From NCBI GenBank assembly GCA_035493895.1, contig DATJHM010000110.1, forward strand, positions 1-47,207: a DNA stretch of 47,207 nt. Reading direction: 5' to 3'. The notes under the pieces are model-generated. The model had not been told where the DNA came from, did not search any database, and worked only from the letters and a program-made list of their open reading frames with translations. This DNA comes from DATJHM01 sp035493895 (GTDB lineage Bacteria > Chloroflexota > Ktedonobacteria > Ktedonobacterales > Ktedonobacteraceae). The translations under genes were made by a program, and so were the position numbers. Shown here one piece after another: positions 15,012 through 23,914 of the stretch (its first letter is position 1; each line of letters starts with the position of its first letter).

Positions 15012-16103
15012 ATGCATTACAATTATTCACCGCCTCTCTTGAGGCATGTGCGATTGAGCCTTATTGCTTTGTGTATATCGCTGGCTCTATTGCTCACCTG
15101 TGTGGCGAGCGCTTTTGCAGCCACTGTAAACATCTATGATAATGCAGGTGTGCTGAACAGTGGGCAGATTCGCAGCCAGGCTTCCAGGCTTCAGTATCCT
15201 ATAGATATCTATACTACTGACGCTTTTACAGGCTCACGTGCCAGTTTTGGCCAGCAAGCCGATGGTAAGATGCGTGGTAACTCGCTTATTCTGGCCGTAG
15301 ACACAGTCAACAGGTATATCTGGGTGAACGGTAGCAAGGGCGTGCCACTTTCGCGGACTCAGTATCAGGATGCCGCGAATAGCTTTGCCAGCGAGTTCAA
15401 GAGTAGTAGCGACTACACCAATGCGACCAATAGCGCTGTGCGTTCGTTGCAGGGTTCTCTGGTCAATGCCACCAGTAACACTTCGCGCGAAAGAGGTGCT
15501 GGTGCGGCTCCTGTGAGTGGCGGGTTTAGTCCCGGCGGTACTGCCTGCTGCATTGGCTTGCTTGTGCTGGCGGCCCTGGTAATCTTTGGCGTGATACGTT
15601 CGAGGCGAGGGGGAGCAGTTGGCGGCCCTGGTGGCTTTGGTGGTTTTGGTGGTTTTAGAGGCTTCCGTCGCAACCCTCCTGAAGGCCCGTATGGTCCGTA
15701 TGGTCAGCCCTATAACCAGGGGCAGGGAAACTATCCACCGCCCGGGTATGGTCCTGGTTATCCTCAGCAGGGGCAGGGGATGAATCCTCTGGCCGCAGGT
15801 GGTCTGGGGGCGGCAGCAGGTGGCCTGCTTGGATATGAGCTGGGCAAAAATGCCGGGGAGCGTGATGACCAGGGCAATGTTGGCGCTGATCAGGGAGGCA
15901 ATTATGGCGGCGGCGGCGGAGCGGACTTTGGCGGAGGAGATTATGGTGGCGGAGGGGCAGGGGCAGACTTTGGCGGAGGAGATTATGGTAGTAGCGGAGG
16001 AGGAGCGGACTTTGGCGGAGGAGACTACGGTGGCGGAGGGGCAGGGGCAGACTTTGGCGGAGGAGACTACGGAGATAGCGGTGGAAGCGGGAGTGACTTC
16101 TAG
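15012..16103 (+). CDS. Secreted/membrane TPM-like protein with Gly-rich repeat tail
   Basis: A protein of about 363 residues. The N-terminus has a hydrophobic export segment (LIALCISLALLLTCVASAFAAT) with a likely signal peptidase site after AFA. Residues of about 38-160 (VNIYDNAGVLN..., SLILAVDTVNRYIWV) resemble a TPM domain, a fold found in envelope proteins with phosphatase or chaperone roles. A second membrane segment (ACCIGLLVLAALVIFGVI) is followed by basic RSRRGG, so the rest should be cytoplasmic. That tail is rich in Gly, Pro, Tyr and Gln and ends in four to five copies of ADFGGGDYG. I prefer ATG 15012 over 15006 because GAAGGA lies five nt upstream. A terminator follows at 16121. Confidence 0.65.
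   Translation: MHYNYSPPLLRHVRLSLIALCISLALLLTCVASAFAATVNIYDNAGVLNSGQIRSQASRLQYPIDIYTTDAFTGSRASFGQQADGKMRGNSLILAVDTVNRYIWVNGSKGVPLSRTQYQDAANSFASEFKSSSDYTNATNSAVRSLQGSLVNATSNTSRERGAGAAPVSGGFSPGGTACCIGLLVLAALVIFGVIRSRRGGAVGGPGGFGGFGGFRGFRRNPPEGPYGPYGQPYNQGQGNYPPPGYGPGYPQQGQGMNPLAAGGLGAAAGGLLGYELGKNAGERDDQGNVGADQGGNYGGGGGADFGGGDYGGGGAGADFGGGDYGSSGGGADFGGGDYGGGGAGADFGGGDYGDSGGSGSDF
15913..16085 (+). repeat. Short tandem repeats encoding ADFGGGDYG units
   Basis: The 3' end of the TPM-like gene repeats a unit around GACTTTGGCGGAGGAGA with a period of about 45-50 bp, in at least four copies, alternating GATTAT/GACTAC codons. Confidence 0.75.
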
Positions 16104-16120
16104 CAGCGTAGTTTGAAGAA

Positions 16121-16160
16121 AGAGGGTACCGGACAAATCTGCCTGGTACCCTCTTTTTCT
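16121..16160 (+). terminator. Rho-independent terminator after the TPM-like gene
   Basis: AGAGGGTACC (16121-16130) pairs perfectly with GGTACCCTCT (16145-16154) and is followed by TTTTCT. It lies between convergent transcripts (TPM-like gene and the atp operon), and TTTCTTC follows the stem on the minus strand too, so it may terminate both. Confidence 0.85.
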
Positions 16161-16187
16161 CTGCCTGAATAGTCAGAAATAAACTGG

Positions 16188-16616
16188 TTATACTCTTCGA
16201 TGGCGGCGACCCGTCTCTGCCACTCTCAAGCGGAAGAGCGCGCGTTGAAGAGCTGCTTGCAAAGCGGCCCGGTCTGAGGATGCCTGGGTCTCTTGCAGGC
16301 GTTCTTGTGCCCGTCTACGAGCGGCTTCGGCGCGTGCCGTATCAATCTCTTCTGCATGTTCAGCCGTGTCAGCCAGCACGGTAACGCGGTTATTTGCCAC
16401 CTCGATAAAGCCACCTGAGACGAAAAGATTTTCCTCCGACCCGCGCAAGTCGATGCGTAACCCTCCTGGTGCCAGGAGAGCGAGCAGCGCTGCATGGCCC
16501 GGGAGAATACCCAACCTGCCGTCTGCGCCAGGGGCACTCACGAGTTCAGCTTCTCCGCTATACAATTCACGCTCGGCAGTCACTACCTCGACATGCATAG
16601 TATTGTGAGATGCCAT
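16188..16616 (-). CDS. atpC: F1F0 ATP synthase epsilon subunit
   Basis: A 142-residue subunit of the F1 central stalk that couples rotation and can inhibit hydrolysis. The N-terminal beta-barrel domain is recognisable by MHVEVVTAERELYSGEAELVSAPGADGRLGILPGHAALLALL, and the C-terminal two-helix region by EIDTARAEAARRRAQERLQ. The start lies 3 nt after the atpD stop, with AAGGA overlapping the end of atpD, so translation is coupled. It is the last gene of the operon; the Arg-rich C-terminal end (GRRHRRV) is a little longer than usual. Confidence 0.93.
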   Translation of the reverse strand: MASHNTMHVEVVTAERELYSGEAELVSAPGADGRLGILPGHAALLALLAPGGLRIDLRGSEENLFVSGGFIEVANNRVTVLADTAEHAEEIDTARAEAARRRAQERLQETQASSDRAALQAALQRALFRLRVAETGRRHRRV

Positions 16617-16619
16617 GGC

Positions 16620-18038
16620 TTAATCCTTTTTCTGATCTGCCTGGTAGGCCTGTTCAACCTCTTCAATGCCACCCTTCAAGAAGAAATATGTCTCAGGGAT
16701 GTGATCATACTTTCCTTCGAGTAGTGCTTTGAAGCTGCTGACCGTCTGCGCCAGGGGCACATATTTCCCTTCGATGCCGGTGAATGCCTGAGCGACAGTG
16801 AATGGCTGCGAGAAGAAGCGCTGCATTTTGCGGGCACGCGCAACCGTCAGCTTATCCTCGTCGGACAACTCATCGATGCCGAGAATAGCGATGATATCTT
16901 GCAGGTCGCGATAGCGCTGGATGACGCGCTGTACGCCACGAGCGACATCGTAGTGTTCCTGACCGACGATCTGTGGATCAAGGATACGGCTGGTCGAAGC
17001 CAGTGGATCGATGGCAGGATAGATGCCCTGCTCTGCAATCGAGCGCTCCAACACCAGCGTAGAGTCAAGGTGGGCGAATGTTGTCGCCGGAGCGGGATCG
17101 GTGTAGTCGTCAGCGGGCACATAGACGGCCTGCATCGACGTGATCGAACCCTTCTTCGTCGAGGTGATGCGTTCTTGCAGTTCGCCCATCTCCTCAGCCA
17201 GCGTGGGCTGATATCCCACAGCGGAAGGCATACGACCGAGCAGCGCGGAGACTTCAGCACCAGCCTGCGTGAAGCGGAAGATATTGTCGATGAAGAGCAG
17301 TACGTCCTTGCCTTCTTCGTCGCGGAAATATTCCGCGATCGCCAGGCCTGTCAGGGCCACACGCATGCGAGAGCCAGGAGGTTCGTTCATCTGGCCGAAA
17401 ACCATCGCCAGACGCTCGATAACGCCCGCTTCCTGCATTTCGTGATAGAGATCATTGCCCTCACGTGTGCGCTCGCCTACACCCGCGAATACGCTAAAAC
17501 CGCCATGCCCTTTGGCGATATTATTGATGAGTTCCTGAATGATAACCGTCTTGCCGACGCCAGCGCCACCGAATGCGCCGATCTTACCACCTTTCATGAA
17601 GGGGCAGATCAGGTCGACGACTTTGATGCCCGTCTCGAACAGCTCAACGTTCGAAGCTTGCTCTTCCAGATCGGGAGCTGGACGGTGAATAGGATAGCGG
17701 GGCGTGTCGGTTACTTCCGGCTTGTTGTCGATTGCATGGCCCAGGACGTTGAAAATACGGCCCAGGGTCTTCTCTCCGACGGGAACAGAGATCGGGTGAC
17801 CAGTATCGACGGCATCGGCACCGCGCTGCAAGCCATCGGTTGGTCCCATCGCGACGCAGCGCACCCAGTTATTGCCCAGCTGCTGTTCAACTTCGAGCGA
17901 AAGATCCTCTTTTGCACCGGATGGGCGTGTGATCAGCTCATTATAAATTCCTGGAAGTTGGTCTGAGGGGAACTCAACGTCTACAACGGCCCCCAGTACC
18001 TGCACCACTTTTCCTTTGGTGCCTACATGTGTTGCCAT
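16620..18038 (-). CDS. atpD: F1F0 ATP synthase beta subunit
   Basis: A 472-residue catalytic subunit of F1. The P-loop GGAGVGKT lies at residues 157-164, followed by VGERTREGNDLYHEM, LLFIDNIFRFTQAGAEVSALLGRMPSAVGYQPTL, and the DELSEED region here as DELSDED. I start at ATG 18038, where GGAG lies six nt upstream, instead of the longer frame to 18080; the shorter length agrees with typical beta subunits. Part of the atp operon between atpG and atpC. Confidence 0.96.
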   Translation of the reverse strand: MATHVGTKGKVVQVLGAVVDVEFPSDQLPGIYNELITRPSGAKEDLSLEVEQQLGNNWVRCVAMGPTDGLQRGADAVDTGHPISVPVGEKTLGRIFNVLGHAIDNKPEVTDTPRYPIHRPAPDLEEQASNVELFETGIKVVDLICPFMKGGKIGAFGGAGVGKTVIIQELINNIAKGHGGFSVFAGVGERTREGNDLYHEMQEAGVIERLAMVFGQMNEPPGSRMRVALTGLAIAEYFRDEEGKDVLLFIDNIFRFTQAGAEVSALLGRMPSAVGYQPTLAEEMGELQERITSTKKGSITSMQAVYVPADDYTDPAPATTFAHLDSTLVLERSIAEQGIYPAIDPLASTSRILDPQIVGQEHYDVARGVQRVIQRYRDLQDIIAILGIDELSDEDKLTVARARKMQRFFSQPFTVAQAFTGIEGKYVPLAQTVSSFKALLEGKYDHIPETYFFLKGGIEEVEQAYQADQKKD

Positions 18039-18094
18039 ATATTTCTCCATAGGGTGGGAAGCAAGAAACGTGTCCGCCACCCTTTGTGCAATTA

Positions 18095-18985
18095 CTAAGC
18101 GTTAGCGCCTGCAACGACTTCGAGAATCTGGGTCGTGATCGCTGACTGACGTGCCTTGTTATAGGTTAACGTGAGATCGTCGACGAGTTCTTTGGCGTTA
18201 TCGGTTGCGTTCTTCATCGCGACCATCTGCGCTGAGTAGAAGCTCGCGATCGTCTCAAGCAAAGCCTGGTAGACCTGTACATCCACATAACGAGGGAGTA
18301 AGGCGCGGAAGATGCTTGTCGCATCTGGCTCGTAGATATACTCACTCGTTTTCTGCTCGTTTTCTGTATGCTCAGGAGGCTGTACAGGAAGGAGCTGGAT
18401 AGTTACCGGCGTCTGCGTTACTGTATTGACGAACTTGGGATAGACCAGGAATACTGCGTCGACCTCTCCTTGCACGAAGGCGTCTACGGCAACCTGGGCA
18501 ATCGCAGAGGCATCGGTCAACGCTGGACGATCACCATAATTGGTGAACTCAGCCATGAGATGCTGCTGGGTGCGCGTCACGAAATCGCGCCCTCTGCGAC
18601 CTACGGCAATATACTGAAGTTCAGGTAATTGCCCCTGCTCGGCAAATTTTTTCTGCTGCTCCAGCGAACTGGCAGCGATAAAGCGATTGATTGTGCTGGG
18701 AAGCGCACCAGCGAGGCCACGATCCGGCGTCAGAACCAGAAAGCCGATTTTGTGCACAGGTCGTGGCTTTAACAGCTCCAGTTCTTCTGCTGCATCGGAA
18801 CCGGCAGCGACCGCCGCGAGGCGTGAGACAAGACCACGAATCTGGTCAGAGTAAGGTCGGGCCTGTTGGACCCGATCCTGTGCTCTGCGCATTTTGCTGC
18901 TTGCCACCATTTGCATCGCTTTGGTGATCTGCGCCATATTCTTGGTCGAGCGTATGCGCCTCCGAATTTCTCGGGTTGATGGCAT
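18095..18985 (-). CDS. atpG: F1F0 ATP synthase gamma subunit
   Basis: A 296-residue rotor subunit that forms the F1 central shaft. The N-terminal helix MPSTREIRRRIRSTKNMAQITKAMQMVASSKMRRAQ and the C-terminal helix MVAMKNATDNAKELVDDLTLTYNKARQSAITTQILEVVAGA are highly characteristic, and the central GFLVLTPDRGLAGALPSTINR fits the family. AGGAG lies eight nt upstream of the ATG. The gene lies 12 nt after atpA and about 56 nt before atpD. Confidence 0.96.
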   Translation of the reverse strand: MPSTREIRRRIRSTKNMAQITKAMQMVASSKMRRAQDRVQQARPYSDQIRGLVSRLAAVAAGSDAAEELELLKPRPVHKIGFLVLTPDRGLAGALPSTINRFIAASSLEQQKKFAEQGQLPELQYIAVGRRGRDFVTRTQQHLMAEFTNYGDRPALTDASAIAQVAVDAFVQGEVDAVFLVYPKFVNTVTQTPVTIQLLPVQPPEHTENEQKTSEYIYEPDATSIFRALLPRYVDVQVYQALLETIASFYSAQMVAMKNATDNAKELVDDLTLTYNKARQSAITTQILEVVAGANA

Positions 18986-18997
18986 ATGCTATGTCTC

Positions 18998-20530
18998 CTA
19001 GCGTGGTGCTGCTGTCTTCTTATATTCGTTGATAGCAGCTTTGAGCTTATTAAGAAGATCGGGGCTCATCTTATTTTTTGCTTTAACCGATTTCTCGATA
19101 ATCTCTTCGATAACCTCTGGATGATTGGCACCCAGATAGCTGTACAGGTCGGTCTCCCATCTGGCAACCTGGTCCAGGGGCACATCATCAAGCAGACCAT
19201 TGGTAGCTGCGTAGACGATAATGATCTGATTCTCAACAGCAACCGGGCTATACTGGGGCTGTTTAAGAATTTCGGTGACGCGGCGACCACGATCGATGCG
19301 GCTCTGTGTGGCTTTGTCCAGGTCCGAGGAGAACTGGGCGAAAGCGGCCAGCTCGCGGAACTGTGAAAGGTCCAGACGCATGGTTCCGGCGACCTGCTTC
19401 ATACCCGCGGTCTGTGCGCTCGTCCCTACGCGTGATACCGAAAGACCCGTATTCACGGCAGGACGCTGACCGGAGTTGAAGAGATCGGTCTCCAGGAAGA
19501 TCTGACCATCGGTGATCGAGATCACGTTCGTCGGAATGTAGGCCGAGATGTCGTTTGCGCGCGTCTCAATGATGGGCAGTGCGGTCAATGATCCTCCACC
19601 GTATTCTTTGCTCAAGCGTGCGGCACGCTCCAGCAGGCGAGAATGCAGGTAGAAGACGTCTCCCGGGAAAGCTTCGCGGCCAGGAGGGCGGCGAATGATC
19701 AGAGACATATTGCGGTATGCTTCTGCATGCTTGGTCAGGTCATCATAGATGATCAGAGCATCGAGCCCGTTCTCCATGAACTCCTCGCCCATCGCACAAC
19801 CGGCGTAAGGGGCCAGATATTTCAATGGAGCCGGATCAGAGGCACCGGCAGCCACGATGATCGTGTATTCCATGGCACCGGCCTGCTCCAGAATTGCCTG
19901 CGTACGGGCGATTGTGGAGTTTTTCTGTCCGATAGCCACGTAAATACAGAGCAGGTTTTTGCCCTTCTGGTTCAGGATCGTGTCAATGGCGATCGCGCTC
20001 TTGCCCGTCTGGCGGTCACCAATGATCAGCTCGCGCTGTCCGCGACCAATGGGGATCATCGTGTCGATCGCTTTAATGCCGGTTTGTACGGGCGTGTTCA
20101 CCGCCTGACGGGTGATAACACCAGGAGCAACGCGCTCGACCGGGCGGAATTTGTCGGTGGTGATTGGACCTTTTTCGTCGAGTGGCTGACCCAGAGGGTT
20201 CACCACGCGGCCCAGCAAGGCATCGCCAACGGGTACCTGAATGATACGACCAGTTGTGCGAACCTCGTCATCTTCGCGAATATGCGTATAGTCGCCCAGG
20301 ATCGGGCAGCTCACCGTCTCTTCTTCCAGATTAAAGGCGAGGCCAAACAGACCTGTGCGAGGGAATTCTACCAGCTCAAGATATTTCACATCTTGCAGGC
20401 CATAGACGCGTGCAATGCCGTCCTGCACCGCGATAACGGTGCCGACGCTGGCGGTTGCAGTGCTCTCTGTACCGAAGCCTGCGATGTTTTTCTCTATGAT
20501 GGCACTGATTTCATCAGCCCAAGATGCCAT
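18998..20530 (-). CDS. atpA: F1F0 ATP synthase alpha subunit
   Basis: A 510-residue regulatory nucleotide-binding subunit of F1. The P-loop GDRQTGKS lies at residues 171-178. Other family segments are VQDGIARVYGL, GRVVNPLGQPLD, YVAIGQKNSTIA and RPAVNTGLSVSRVGTSAQ (with the arginine finger in SVSRVG). AGGAGG lies six nt upstream of the ATG. Full-length with no unusual residues in the conserved sites. Confidence 0.97.
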   Translation of the reverse strand: MASWADEISAIIEKNIAGFGTESTATASVGTVIAVQDGIARVYGLQDVKYLELVEFPRTGLFGLAFNLEEETVSCPILGDYTHIREDDEVRTTGRIIQVPVGDALLGRVVNPLGQPLDEKGPITTDKFRPVERVAPGVITRQAVNTPVQTGIKAIDTMIPIGRGQRELIIGDRQTGKSAIAIDTILNQKGKNLLCIYVAIGQKNSTIARTQAILEQAGAMEYTIIVAAGASDPAPLKYLAPYAGCAMGEEFMENGLDALIIYDDLTKHAEAYRNMSLIIRRPPGREAFPGDVFYLHSRLLERAARLSKEYGGGSLTALPIIETRANDISAYIPTNVISITDGQIFLETDLFNSGQRPAVNTGLSVSRVGTSAQTAGMKQVAGTMRLDLSQFRELAAFAQFSSDLDKATQSRIDRGRRVTEILKQPQYSPVAVENQIIIVYAATNGLLDDVPLDQVARWETDLYSYLGANHPEVIEEIIEKSVKAKNKMSPDLLNKLKAAINEYKKTAAPR

Positions 20531-20661
20531 CGTGTTCCTCCTAGCGATTCCTAGCGGTTCTATTCTAGATAATTGGTTTGCTTACGTAAATTTTTCTTTA
20601 GATAGACTTCATCACAGCGACGAAGTTACTCATGTGGGCATGGTACGAACGAAGCGTCTTA

Positions 20662-21330
20662 TTATGCTCGCTCCGTTACACTACTGGCACCAGGGACAGA
20701 AGGGTAGGCTATTGAGGGGGTATCTGTAGTGGTCGCGTGACCTTGCTGCTCTTCGGCAGGTAAGTCGTCGAGGAAATCAATGTCGGCAGTAGCGGCACTA
20801 TTTAAGAGCCGCTGTTGGAGCGCTGCCAGGCGGTAGCGCACACTGCCATCGATGATCTGGTCTCCTACGCGGGCTACGACACCGCCCAAAATGCTCGGAT
20901 CGACCCGAGTTTCCAGGATAATTTGCTTGCCTGTTTGACGTTCCAGAGCTTGCTTGATAACACTGAGCTGTTTTTCATCCATAGCTGTCGCTGTAGTTAC
21001 CTGGGCAACGGCCTGATTTTTATAATCCAGGACGAGCTGTTGTAACTCGGCAGCGAGATTAGGCATGATTTCGACCAGATTGCGCTGGACGACCAGCAAT
21101 GCAAGGTTGAGCGAGGCAGGCAGCACCTGTGACGCCAGTGCCTGGCGTATAGCTGTCTCTTTACGCTTTGCCGAAATCTTAGGCTCACTCAGCAGATACG
21201 CCAGTCTACGCTGTTTGAAGAGCTGAGCAATGCCCTGAATATCTTCGAGGGTACGATCAAGTGTGTTCTGCTTCAGCGCAAGATCGAAGATAGCCCCGGC
21301 GTAGCGGCGTGCAATCGCTCCCTTTAGCAT
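20662..21330 (-). CDS. atpH: F1F0 ATP synthase delta subunit
   Basis: A 222-residue peripheral-stalk subunit that ties F1 to subunit b. The N-terminal six-helix domain begins with AIARRYAGAIFDLALKQNTLDR, and the C-terminal LSVIKQALERQTGKQIILETRVDPSILGGVVARVGDQIIDGSVRYRLAALQQRL is typical. The protein runs about 40 residues past the usual end, with an acidic then Ser/Thr/Pro-rich tail (DDLPAEEQQGHATTTDTPSIAYPS). Its ATG overlaps the atpF stop by one base (TAATG), which indicates coupled translation. Confidence 0.94.
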   Translation of the reverse strand: MLKGAIARRYAGAIFDLALKQNTLDRTLEDIQGIAQLFKQRRLAYLLSEPKISAKRKETAIRQALASQVLPASLNLALLVVQRNLVEIMPNLAAELQQLVLDYKNQAVAQVTTATAMDEKQLSVIKQALERQTGKQIILETRVDPSILGGVVARVGDQIIDGSVRYRLAALQQRLLNSAATADIDFLDDLPAEEQQGHATTTDTPSIAYPSVPGASSVTERA

Positions 21331-21869
21331 TAGCTTGCCCTCGACTGGTTGTTACTAGCCGTCACAAAATCTTCCACCAGACGACGATTGTCGTTCGTAT
21401 CGAGAGAGCGGCTGACGACGCGACCAGCTGCATCGATAGAAAGATTGACGACCAGGCGACTAAGTTCATTACGGGCGCGGTTGGCTTCCTGTTGGACGCG
21501 GGCGATCTGCTGCTCACTGATGCGCTCTGCATCTTTCATGGCCTGTTCGCGGATGCGATTGGCCTCCTGTGTTGCGGCATTTTTTGCCCGCTCAATGGTT
21601 GCCTGCGCTTCGCGGCGAGCCTCGCCCAATATCTCTTCTGCGCGCTCATTGGCGGCAACCAGATCGCGTTTCGCCTTTTCTGCGTTCTCAATGCCTTCCT
21701 GAATCACGGCAGCACGCTTGTCGAGTATGCTGGTAATCGCAGGGAAGCCCCAGCGCCATAAGATGAGAAATACAATACCGAAGCTGACAAGCTGCGAGAG
21801 GAAGGCCACGGCATTAATGCCAAGGCCACCGGTTGCAGCCATTACGCTTGCGAATGTGAGTTCCACCAT
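21330..21869 (-). CDS. atpF: F1F0 ATP synthase b subunit
   Basis: A 179-residue peripheral-stalk subunit. It has one N-terminal membrane segment (VAFLSQLVSFGIVFLILWRWGFPAI) and then a long charged coiled coil (DKRAAVIQEGIENAEKAKRDLVAANERAEEILGEARREAQATIERAKNAATQEANRIREQ) in Ala/Glu/Arg-rich heptads. GAGGAG precedes the start. It lies between atpE and atpH; only one b gene is present, so the stalk is a homodimer. Confidence 0.94.
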   Translation of the reverse strand: MVELTFASVMAATGGLGINAVAFLSQLVSFGIVFLILWRWGFPAITSILDKRAAVIQEGIENAEKAKRDLVAANERAEEILGEARREAQATIERAKNAATQEANRIREQAMKDAERISEQQIARVQQEANRARNELSRLVVNLSIDAAGRVVSRSLDTNDNRRLVEDFVTASNNQSRAS

Positions 21870-22014
21870 ACTTACATCTCCTCAAGAGTAAGTACTTACT
21901 CTGTAGTAGCGCGGAGACGCTGCAAGTCAGAAGTCTCAGTTTGTGACAAATATGTTGCCAGAGATCTTGTGACAGCTTGCGGCGTCTCTTCGCACTATGA
22001 TCACGAATAAGTAA

Positions 22015-22236
22015 TTATCTGACGAACTCGACCAGGAACGCGATCAGCAGGGCATAAATAGCAATGGCTTCGGCAAAAGCGAGACCAAGAATGAAGTTCG
22101 TTCGAATGACCGGCTCCGCTTCAGGATTGCGACCAATAGCCTGGAAAGCCTGACCGGCTGCAATACCAATACCAATGCCCGGTCCAATAGCTCCAAGGCC
22201 AATTGCGAGAGCGGCTGCGACTGTATGAAGATCCAT
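22015..22236 (-). CDS. atpE: F1F0 ATP synthase c subunit
   Basis: A 73-residue two-helix proteolipid of the membrane rotor. I start at ATG 22236 because AGGAGG lies nine nt upstream. Helix one carries a Gly/Ala-rich stripe (GAIGPGIGIGIAAGQA), the loop has the RNPE motif (R36-E39), and helix two contains the ion-binding carboxylate E56 in AFAEAIAIY. Positions that supply sodium ligands in Na+-type rings (Gln in helix one, Ser after the Glu) are Ile and Ala here, so this ring should carry protons. Confidence 0.95.
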   Translation of the reverse strand: MDLHTVAAALAIGLGAIGPGIGIGIAAGQAFQAIGRNPEAEPVIRTNFILGLAFAEAIAIYALLIAFLVEFVR

Positions 22237-22400
22237 GGAAATAGTCCTCCTTAAAGACAAAAGTCTTTATTATTCAGTTCAAGTAGTGAGATTTTTTTAT
22301 GCAATCACAGAGATTTCTCTGCGAGTAGCAAGCATTGTGAAGTTACATGCTGGCCTCACGCTTATCCGCGCGTGGCTGTTGGTTGCCTTCTCATGAAAGA

Positions 22401-23282
22401 TCAGGCATGTTCCAGCTTTTCCAACTGCTCGTGTTCGGCTTCTGACTCGCCATGCCCTTCGTGGCTGGTGACAGCAAGCTGAAGGTAGATGAGGGTGAGA
22501 AGAGAGAAGACGAAGGCTTGAATTGCTGCGACCAGTAATTCAAAGGGAATAAAGATTATGTTTGCTACGAACGGCAGCACAAATGCGAAGACGGCTAGCA
22601 CAACACTACCAGCAAAAACGTTACCGAAAAGTCGCAGGGACAGAGATGCGATGCGACTGAGTTCGCTGATAATATCGATAATGCCAACGAAGAAATCGAT
22701 GAAGCCTTCAAAATTGTGCTTCTTGATTAAGCTCTTGAAGTTCAAGTACTTATTTAGATGCTCGCCTGCGCCAAGCGTCATGAAGCCATAGATCTGGCAG
22801 GTGACGACAACGACAACCGCCATGGCTATGGTGAGATTCAAGTCGGTTGTGGCAGGGCGAATCCAGGGAATCAGCTCATTCGAAGTGTTGCCAAACAGTA
22901 GAAAACCGAGAACCGGTTGCCCGCCAGCAGCTTCACCTGGAGTGTAGGTTCCAATCGTCTCTACACCTGGAAAGATGTCGAGCAAGTTAGAGACCAGGAT
23001 GAAAACAAAAAGAGTTGCGGCCAATGGGAAGAACTGCTTCCCATACTTTTTGCCGACAATGCCTTCAGCCAGACCTCGCAAGAACTCGACAATAGCCTCT
23101 ACCGCGTTCTGAATGCCCCTGGGGACAAGCTCGCGGCGTCGGGTTGCAGCAAAAAAGATTGCTACGAGTACAATAATAGAAATCCAGGTACAGAGTAGGG
23201 TATTGGTAACCGGCAAATTAATCCCTGGAATAGTAAAAATTACGTCGGGTGAAAGGCTGATCTCGCCAAGTTTCCAGAGCAC
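22401..23282 (-). CDS. atpB: F1F0 ATP synthase a subunit
   Basis: A 293-residue membrane subunit that forms the proton half-channels. It starts at GTG 23282, six nt after GGGAGGA. The essential arginine is in SLRLFGN (R217), within the helix ELSRIASLSLRLFGNVFAGSVVLA. Other family segments include VPRGIQNAVEAIVEFLRGLAEGIVGKKYGKQFFPLAATLFVFILVSNL and the C-terminal VAAIQAFVFSLLTLIYLQLAV. A C-terminal His/Glu-rich tail (SHEGHGESEAEHEQLEKLEHA) is about 20 residues long. Confidence 0.95.
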   Translation of the reverse strand: MLWKLGEISLSPDVIFTIPGINLPVTNTLLCTWISIIVLVAIFFAATRRRELVPRGIQNAVEAIVEFLRGLAEGIVGKKYGKQFFPLAATLFVFILVSNLLDIFPGVETIGTYTPGEAAGGQPVLGFLLFGNTSNELIPWIRPATTDLNLTIAMAVVVVVTCQIYGFMTLGAGEHLNKYLNFKSLIKKHNFEGFIDFFVGIIDIISELSRIASLSLRLFGNVFAGSVVLAVFAFVLPFVANIIFIPFELLVAAIQAFVFSLLTLIYLQLAVTSHEGHGESEAEHEQLEKLEHA

Positions 23283-23374
23283 GCGGTGTCCTCCCTATGT
23301 CAGGGCACTGCTGTTGTAAGATCTGTCTTTTGTGAATGATGGTGTCCGTCTATCATGTGAGGTTGCTATAATTG

Positions 23375-23596
23375 CTATAGGACCCGTGAGCGGGTCAATA
23401 AACGGTATGCTCCACTTATTCCGACGATCAGGCCAAGCAGCAGCCCGAGCAGTAAACATAAATATCCTGTGTGTAATTTTCCATCGAAGTAAGCTCCTAA
23501 GAAGGCGCCTATAAGGATGGGGATGCATATCGTGAAGCCAAGCCCTAACAACAAGCCCATCACTTCTAGAGGCGAGGGTGGAGGCTTCTGCTTCAT
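23375..23596 (-). CDS. AtpZ/AtpI-type small membrane protein of the ATP synthase operon
   Basis: A 73-residue protein with two membrane segments: PLEVMGLLLGLGFTICIPILIGAFLGAYFD and YLCLLLGLLLGLIVGISGAYRLL. The two-helix hairpin with a Gly-Ala-Tyr-Leu-Asp turn is typical of AtpZ, which with AtpI can form a small cation transporter that helps the F0 assemble. It is the first gene of the operon, 92 nt upstream of atpB. No separate atpI gene is visible. The ribosome binding site is weak. Confidence 0.8.
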   Translation of the reverse strand: MKQKPPPSPLEVMGLLLGLGFTICIPILIGAFLGAYFDGKLHTGYLCLLLGLLLGLIVGISGAYRLLTRSRVL

Positions 23597-23640
23597 CTTT
23601 CTAATCCCATTTGTGTTCTCTTCTTTATTATACCTGTTGG

Positions 23641-23670
23641 ATTATAGCACAGAGAACAAAATTTTTGCAA
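23641..23670 (-). promoter_or_regulatory. Sigma-70 type promoter of the atp operon
   Basis: On the minus strand, TTGCAA (23665-23670) and a consensus TATAAT (23641-23646) are separated by 18 bp. The predicted start near 23634 leaves a leader of about 38 nt before atpZ. Confidence 0.7.
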
Positions 23671-23914
23671 CAGTAGATACATTTATTTTTGCCAATTATT
23701 CAGCATTGCCACTTTTTTCATTCTTGTTGGAAGTTGTATCTTCAGTAGAAACTGGAAAATCATCTGTTGTCGTTTTCTTTGCGCGTAGAGATTGGGTATA
23801 TAGTGAGGAAAAATGCTTGCAGTAGCGTTGTTTTGCCTATGTATAGTTTACTAAAAGAATGTGCTCCTACTGGCGATGAGGATGTTGTAGGAGCACGTTG
23901 TGCATTCGACTGGC
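23671..23914. other. Intergenic region upstream of the atp promoter
   Basis: AT-rich, with no supported gene. It separates the YbhN-like gene stop from the atp promoter, on the same strand. Confidence 0.4.

Noticed and set aside
16899..17966. Long plus-strand frame of 355 residues opposite atpD.
   Set aside because: It is the antisense shadow of a highly conserved gene and has no recognisable domain.
19643..20554. Long plus-strand frame opposite atpA.
   Set aside because: Shadow of atpA; composition is that of an antisense frame.
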